Translations under genes and position numbers: made by a program | In this document: piece after piece, positions 60,704-64,000 of the stretch | How the letters are laid out: each line of letters begins with the position of its first letter | Position numbering within the stretch: position 1 is the first letter of the stretch | NCBI GenBank assembly: GCA_023439305.1 | Contig: JAEXOO010000003.1 | Span: forward strand, 1-64,000 | Length of the DNA stretch: 64,000 bases | Origin: Pseudomonadota bacterium | GTDB taxonomy: Bacteria; Pseudomonadota; Gammaproteobacteria; Burkholderiales; Burkholderiaceae_B | Reading direction: 5' to 3' | The notes under the pieces: generated by a model | What the model was told of the DNA's origin: nothing | Database searches by the model: none | The model's input: only the letters and a program-made list of their open reading frames with translations

Positions 60704-62106
60704 GCCTCGATGCCGCCGCCTTGTTGGGTGCGCTTGGCATTGGAGCGCCGGCGCCGGTTGCGGCGCTGACTGCTGCGCGCCGTAGCGGCTCCGGCAACGC
60801 CGCCCTGGCCCGAGCTGGTCGCGCTGGCGGGCTTGCGCACGGCGATCATTTCACTGCGCGTGTCATCGTCGGCATTGGCCAGGTCCATCCACCATTGCGC
60901 CTGCACGCTGTCTACTTCCTTGGCTTCGGCGCGCAACTGCATGAAATCGACGGCGGCGCGGAAACGCGGTTGTTCTGTCATGCGCCAGATGGCGCGGTTG
61001 GCGATGCGCTCGAAACGCGGCTGCATGAACCAGATTTCGCGCATGTCGGACTGGAAGCGCTTCTGGATGGGCATGATGCGGGTCTGCGCTTCGATGACCT
61101 GGTCAGCGGCTTCCAGCAGAGCCTGCTGAGGGTGATCGCCCTTGTCGCAGCGCTGCTGCCATTCTTTCTGCACCAGCTTCCAGAGCAGGCAGGCATAGAT
61201 GAAGCTGGGGCTGACGGATTTGCCGGCGCGCACACGAGTGTCCGTGCGAGCCAGGGCCATCTCCAGAAAGGCTTCGCCGCCGGGCAGGCGCTGCACGGGC
61301 TCGATCATGGGCAGCAGCTTGGCGTGCAGGCCTTCGGCCTGCAGGCGGCGGATGCAGTCCATGGCGTGGCCGCAGTTGAGCAGTTTCAGAGTTTCGTCGA
61401 ACAGGCGTGATTCGGGTACGTTTTCGATCAGGCGCGACAGGCGCTTGATGGGTTCGTCCGTCTTGGGCTCGATGGCGGCGTCCAGCTTGGCGGCAAAGCG
61501 CACCGCGCGCAGCATGCGTACCGGATCTTCGCGGAAACGGGTCTCCGGATCGCCGATGATGCGCACCAGCCGCTCTTTCAGGTCCGCCACGCCATTGTGG
61601 TAATCGATTACGGTTTCGGACAGTGGATCGTAGTACAGCGCATTCAGGGTGAAGTCGCGGCGCGCGGCATCGTCCTGCAAGGTGCCGAATTCGTTGTCGC
61701 GCAGGATGCGGCCATGTTCGTCGGTCTGCTTGCCGCTGTCATCGGCCCGGAATGTGGAGGTTTCGATGATTTCCTGGCCGAAGACCACGTGCACCAGTCG
61801 AAACCGCCGGCCGATGATGCGGGCGCGTCGGAACAGGGCGCGGATCTGTTCGGGCGTGGCATTGGTGGCAACGTCGAAGTCTTTGGGTTCCAGGCCCACG
61901 ATCAGGTCGCGCACGGCGCCGCCCACCACGTAGGCTTCGTAGCCTTGCTGGCTGAGCACTTCGCAGACCTTGACCGCATGACGCGACACCAGGCGGCGGT
62001 CTATGCCGTGCTCCTGGCGCTCGTAGCGGCGCGGCCCGCTGCTGCGGGAGCGTTGGGCCGGATTCAGGAGCCGGTTGACGAATGTTTTTATTGTTCGTTT
62101 AAGCAT
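60700..62106 (-). CDS. pcnB: poly(A) polymerase I PcnB
   Basis: Adds poly(A) tails to RNA 3' ends and so promotes decay. The nucleotidyltransferase motif GGAVRDLIVG and the catalytic DFD (Asp76, Asp78) are intact, followed by EIIETSTFR and the RNA-binding middle. The C-terminus (about 435-468) is Arg-rich (RSQRRNRRRRSNAKR), as usual for PcnB and likely RNA-binding. The basic N-terminus to about 38 precedes the domain. It lies 10 bases after the HAD gene and overlaps folK by 4. Confidence 0.96.
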   Translation of the reverse strand: MLKRTIKTFVNRLLNPAQRSRSSGPRRYERQEHGIDRRLVSRHAVKVCEVLSQQGYEAYVVGGAVRDLIVGLEPKDFDVATNATPEQIRALFRRARIIGRRFRLVHVVFGQEIIETSTFRADDSGKQTDEHGRILRDNEFGTLQDDAARRDFTLNALYYDPLSETVIDYHNGVADLKERLVRIIGDPETRFREDPVRMLRAVRFAAKLDAAIEPKTDEPIKRLSRLIENVPESRLFDETLKLLNCGHAMDCIRRLQAEGLHAKLLPMIEPVQRLPGGEAFLEMALARTDTRVRAGKSVSPSFIYACLLWKLVQKEWQQRCDKGDHPQQALLEAADQVIEAQTRIMPIQKRFQSDMREIWFMQPRFERIANRAIWRMTEQPRFRAAVDFMQLRAEAKEVDSVQAQWWMDLANADDDTRSEMIAVRKPASATSSGQGGVAGAATARSSQRRNRRRRSNAKRTQQGGGIEA

Positions 62107-62116
62107 GCGTTCGATT

Positions 62117-62818
62117 CTACGATTTGCTGTCCATCATGTCAGCGAACAAATCGATAATGGTCCATCCGCGTTCAAGGGCGACGGCGCGCAGGCGGTCGCT
62201 GGGATTGGTGGCAACGGGGTCGCTGACGACTTCCATCAGCGGCAGATCGTTGGGCGAGTCGCTGTAGAACCAACTGCGCTCGAAATCGGCCAGGGATTTT
62301 CCCATGCCGCCCAGCCATTGGTTCACACGAGTGATCTTGCCTGCCTGAAAGCTGGGCACGCCCGAGATCTTGCCGGTGTAGTGGCCGTCCTGCATTTCCG
62401 GCGTGGTGGCGATCAAGTATTGCACGCCCAGGGCGGCGGCGATCGGACGCGTGACGAACTCGTTGGTCGCGGTGACGATAGCGACCAGATGACCTTGGTC
62501 CTGATGCTGCGCCAGCAGCTCGCGGGCAGCCGGTGTGATGGATGGCAGGATGACGGCCTGCATGAACTCGTCCTGCCAGGCGAGCAATTCTTCCTGAGAG
62601 CCGCGTGTGAGCAGTCCCAGCATGAACTCGGCTGATTCTTCGGCGGTCAGCAGGCCCTGATTGTAGCGATCCATCAGGTCTTCGTTGCGGCGTACGGCCT
62701 CGACGGGGTCGCCGGCGCGGCCGGTGCGGGCCAGGAAGTCCGCCCATTGGTAATCGCTGTCCAGGGGGAGCAGGGTGTGGTCCAGATCGAAAAGGGCGAT
62801 AGAGGAGGTTGCAGTCAT
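62117..62818 (-). CDS. HAD-superfamily (subclass IB) phosphatase
   Basis: A 233-residue phosphatase with motif I DLDHTLL (nucleophile Asp11, acid Asp13), motif II TATNEFV and motif III YSDSPNDLPLM with a conserved Lys before it (GKITRVNQW region). The helical cap places it among HAD-IB hydrolases related to SerB and to histidinol or lysophosphatidate phosphatases; the substrate is unknown. It lies between hda and pcnB with 3- and 10-base gaps, so it is in that operon. Confidence 0.82.
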   Translation of the reverse strand: MTATSSIALFDLDHTLLPLDSDYQWADFLARTGRAGDPVEAVRRNEDLMDRYNQGLLTAEESAEFMLGLLTRGSQEELLAWQDEFMQAVILPSITPAARELLAQHQDQGHLVAIVTATNEFVTRPIAAALGVQYLIATTPEMQDGHYTGKISGVPSFQAGKITRVNQWLGGMGKSLADFERSWFYSDSPNDLPLMEVVSDPVATNPSDRLRAVALERGWTIIDLFADMMDSKS

Positions 62819-62821
62819 GAC

Positions 62822-63520
62822 TCAGGAAGAGGATTGGGTCTGGCTGTTGGCCAGCAGTTCTTTGAGCAGGGGTAAAGTGATGGGTCGCTTCTTTACCAGT
62901 GAATAGTTGTCCAGCGCATCGACCAGGGCGCTGAGGCGGTTCATGTCGCGCGCATAATGGGTCAGGATCCAGCTGACGACATCGGCCTGCAGGTGCAAGC
63001 CGCGTTCCTGCGCTCGCTGCTGCATGGCCTCGGCCCGGTGGGCGTCGGACAGATGCTCCAGGCGAAAAACAAGATCCCAGCCCAGCCGGGTGCGCAGGTC
63101 TTCGCGCACGGACATGGTCTTGGGCGCGCGGTCGCCCGACACAATCAGGGTGAACGCATCTGCGCGGGTGGCCGATTCGCGCCAGCGATTGTACAGTGCA
63201 AACACGGCAGCCTGGCCGGCCGCGTCAAAACGTTCCATATCGTCCACAGCCAGCAGCCTGGGCGGGGGTCTGTCGTCGGTGGCGATGCGAAGAATGGGTG
63301 CCGGGGGATCATCTGCACTAAAATAGCGGCTGTTGTCCCGACTGGCCATGGCGCGCAGCAAGTGCGTGCGGCCGGCGCCGGGAGGTCCCCACAGATAGAC
63401 CGCACGTCCTGGAGCGCATTGGCGCAGGGCCTGCAGCGCAGCCTGATTCGCTCCGGCAACAAAGTTGTCCAGAGAAGCAGGCGGCGCTGGAGATATATCC
63501 AGAATCAGTTGCTCGGTCAT
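62822..63520 (-). CDS. hda: DnaA regulatory inactivator Hda
   Basis: AAA+ protein related to DnaA that, loaded on the sliding clamp, promotes ATP hydrolysis by DnaA to prevent re-initiation. The first residues EQLILDI form a clamp-binding motif. The nucleotide loop reads GPPGAGRTHLLRA, with Arg51 where Walker A usually has Lys, as in E. coli Hda. 232 residues, family size. The start is ATG 63520; a longer frame into purM was rejected. It heads the reverse operon and is divergent from purM by 54 bases. Confidence 0.92.
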   Translation of the reverse strand: MTEQLILDISPAPPASLDNFVAGANQAALQALRQCAPGRAVYLWGPPGAGRTHLLRAMASRDNSRYFSADDPPAPILRIATDDRPPPRLLAVDDMERFDAAGQAAVFALYNRWRESATRADAFTLIVSGDRAPKTMSVREDLRTRLGWDLVFRLEHLSDAHRAEAMQQRAQERGLHLQADVVSWILTHYARDMNRLSALVDALDNYSLVKKRPITLPLLKELLANSQTQSSS

Positions 63521-63574
63521 GTGTCGTACAATTTCGTCCAACTCGCAATTTTTACATATCCCACGGCTTTTCTC

Positions 63575-64000
63575 ATGAAAAACAATTCTTCTGTTTCCCT
63601 GACCTACCGCGATGCAGGTGTGGATATCGACGCGGGCGATGCCCTGGTCGATCGTATCAAGCCACTGGCTGCCAAGACCATGCGCGCGGGCGTCATGGCT
63701 GGAATCGGAGGCTTTGGTGCACTGTTCGAAGTGCCTACCCACCTCAAGGAGCCGGTGCTGGTTTCTGGAACCGACGGCGTCGGCACCAAACTGCGCCTGG
63801 CATTCGACTGGCAGCGTCATGACACCGTGGGCATAGACCTGGTGGCCATGAGTGTGAATGACATTCTAGTCCAGGGCGCCGAACCCTTGTACTTCCTGGA
63901 CTACTTTGCCTGCGGCAAGTTGTCCGTGGACACGGCCGCCCAGGTCGTCGGCGGCATCGCCAAAGGCTGCGAGCTGTCCGGCTGCGCCCTGATCGGCGGC
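63575..64000 (+). CDS. purM: phosphoribosylformylglycinamidine cyclo-ligase PurM, 3'-truncated
   Basis: N-terminal 142 codons of the fifth enzyme of purine synthesis, forming AIR from FGAM. SLTYRDAGVDIDAGDALV, GGFGALFEV, SGTDGVGTKL and MSVNDILVQGAEPLYFLDY (shown in parts) match PurM. The frame is open to the window edge. It is divergent from hda, a common arrangement in betaproteobacteria. TACAAT at 63527-63532 may be part of its promoter, but no good -35 was found. Confidence 0.97.
   Translation, partial: MKNNSSVSLTYRDAGVDIDAGDALVDRIKPLAAKTMRAGVMAGIGGFGALFEVPTHLKEPVLVSGTDGVGTKLRLAFDWQRHDTVGIDLVAMSVNDILVQGAEPLYFLDYFACGKLSVDTAAQVVGGIAKGCELSGCALIGG

Noticed and set aside
1..64000. CRISPR arrays, insertion sequences, prophage or integrative elements
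   Set aside because: No regularly spaced repeats, transposase or integrase motifs, or terminal repeats were seen on either strand; gene order and composition look like conserved core genome.

Overview
The window is core chromosome of a Gram-negative betaproteobacterium, most likely Burkholderiales, family Alcaligenaceae (Bordetella, Achromobacter, Alcaligenes and relatives). The clues are a fused MurE-MurF ligase (reported in Bordetella pertussis), a Bug/TctC-type periplasmic binding protein, the order lpxC-dciA-M23 peptidase-secA, outer-membrane biogenesis genes (lptD, surA, lpxC, gmhB), and GC-rich DNA with dense, often overlapping genes. No prophage, insertion sequence, CRISPR array or island is visible. 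Base composition looks even by eye. Both ends cut genes: rsmH on the left (its 5' part missing) and purM on the right (its 3' part missing). No stretch of 300 bases lacks a gene.

Region 1 (1-15980, +) is the dcw division and cell-wall cluster: rsmH-ftsL-ftsI-murEF-mraY-murD-ftsW-murG-murC-ddlB-ftsQ-ftsA-ftsZ. Up to ddlB every gene overlaps the next, usually by ATGA. Only ftsA-ftsZ has a real gap. A strong terminator follows ftsZ. Region 2 (16191-22424) holds lpxC, dciA (reverse), an M23 peptidase, secA and an NAD-binding oxidoreductase. Region 3 (22408-30301) mixes a reverse group (M20 amidohydrolase, yciA, mgtE), fadD, suhB and mnmC. A GH31-like protein whose two catalytic acids look replaced follows (30443-32620), then a Bug binding protein coupled to an alpha/beta hydrolase, and tRNA-Lys with its own promoter and terminator.

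Region 4 (35026-40159, +) carries two importers: metNIQ (methionine) and glnH-glnP-glnQ (glutamine type). The glnP permease has an unusual membrane insertion, and a terminator-like hairpin separates glnH from glnPQ. Region 5 (40361-47726) pairs the reverse peptidoglycan-recycling genes amgK-murU with the forward lptD-surA-rsmA group; pdxA, often found between surA and rsmA elsewhere, is absent. Region 6 (47727-58535) has a fused SpmA-SpmB membrane protein, a FadE-like dehydrogenase, a VOC protein, a tightly packed reverse operon glyQ-glyS-gmhB-plsC-ygjP-gloA, and an enoyl-CoA hydratase. Region 7 (58576-64000) has class I fumarase, then the reverse operon hda-HAD phosphatase-pcnB-folK, divergent from purM.

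The main theme is envelope construction: precursor synthesis and its lipid-linked steps, division, lipid A commitment, LPS transport, heptose synthesis, phospholipid acylation, Sec export and wall-sugar recycling. I see no obviously new multi-gene system. The most unusual items are the probable GH31 pseudoenzyme, the GlnP insertion, a charged insertion in MurD, the MurE-MurF junction and the LptD cysteine arrangement.
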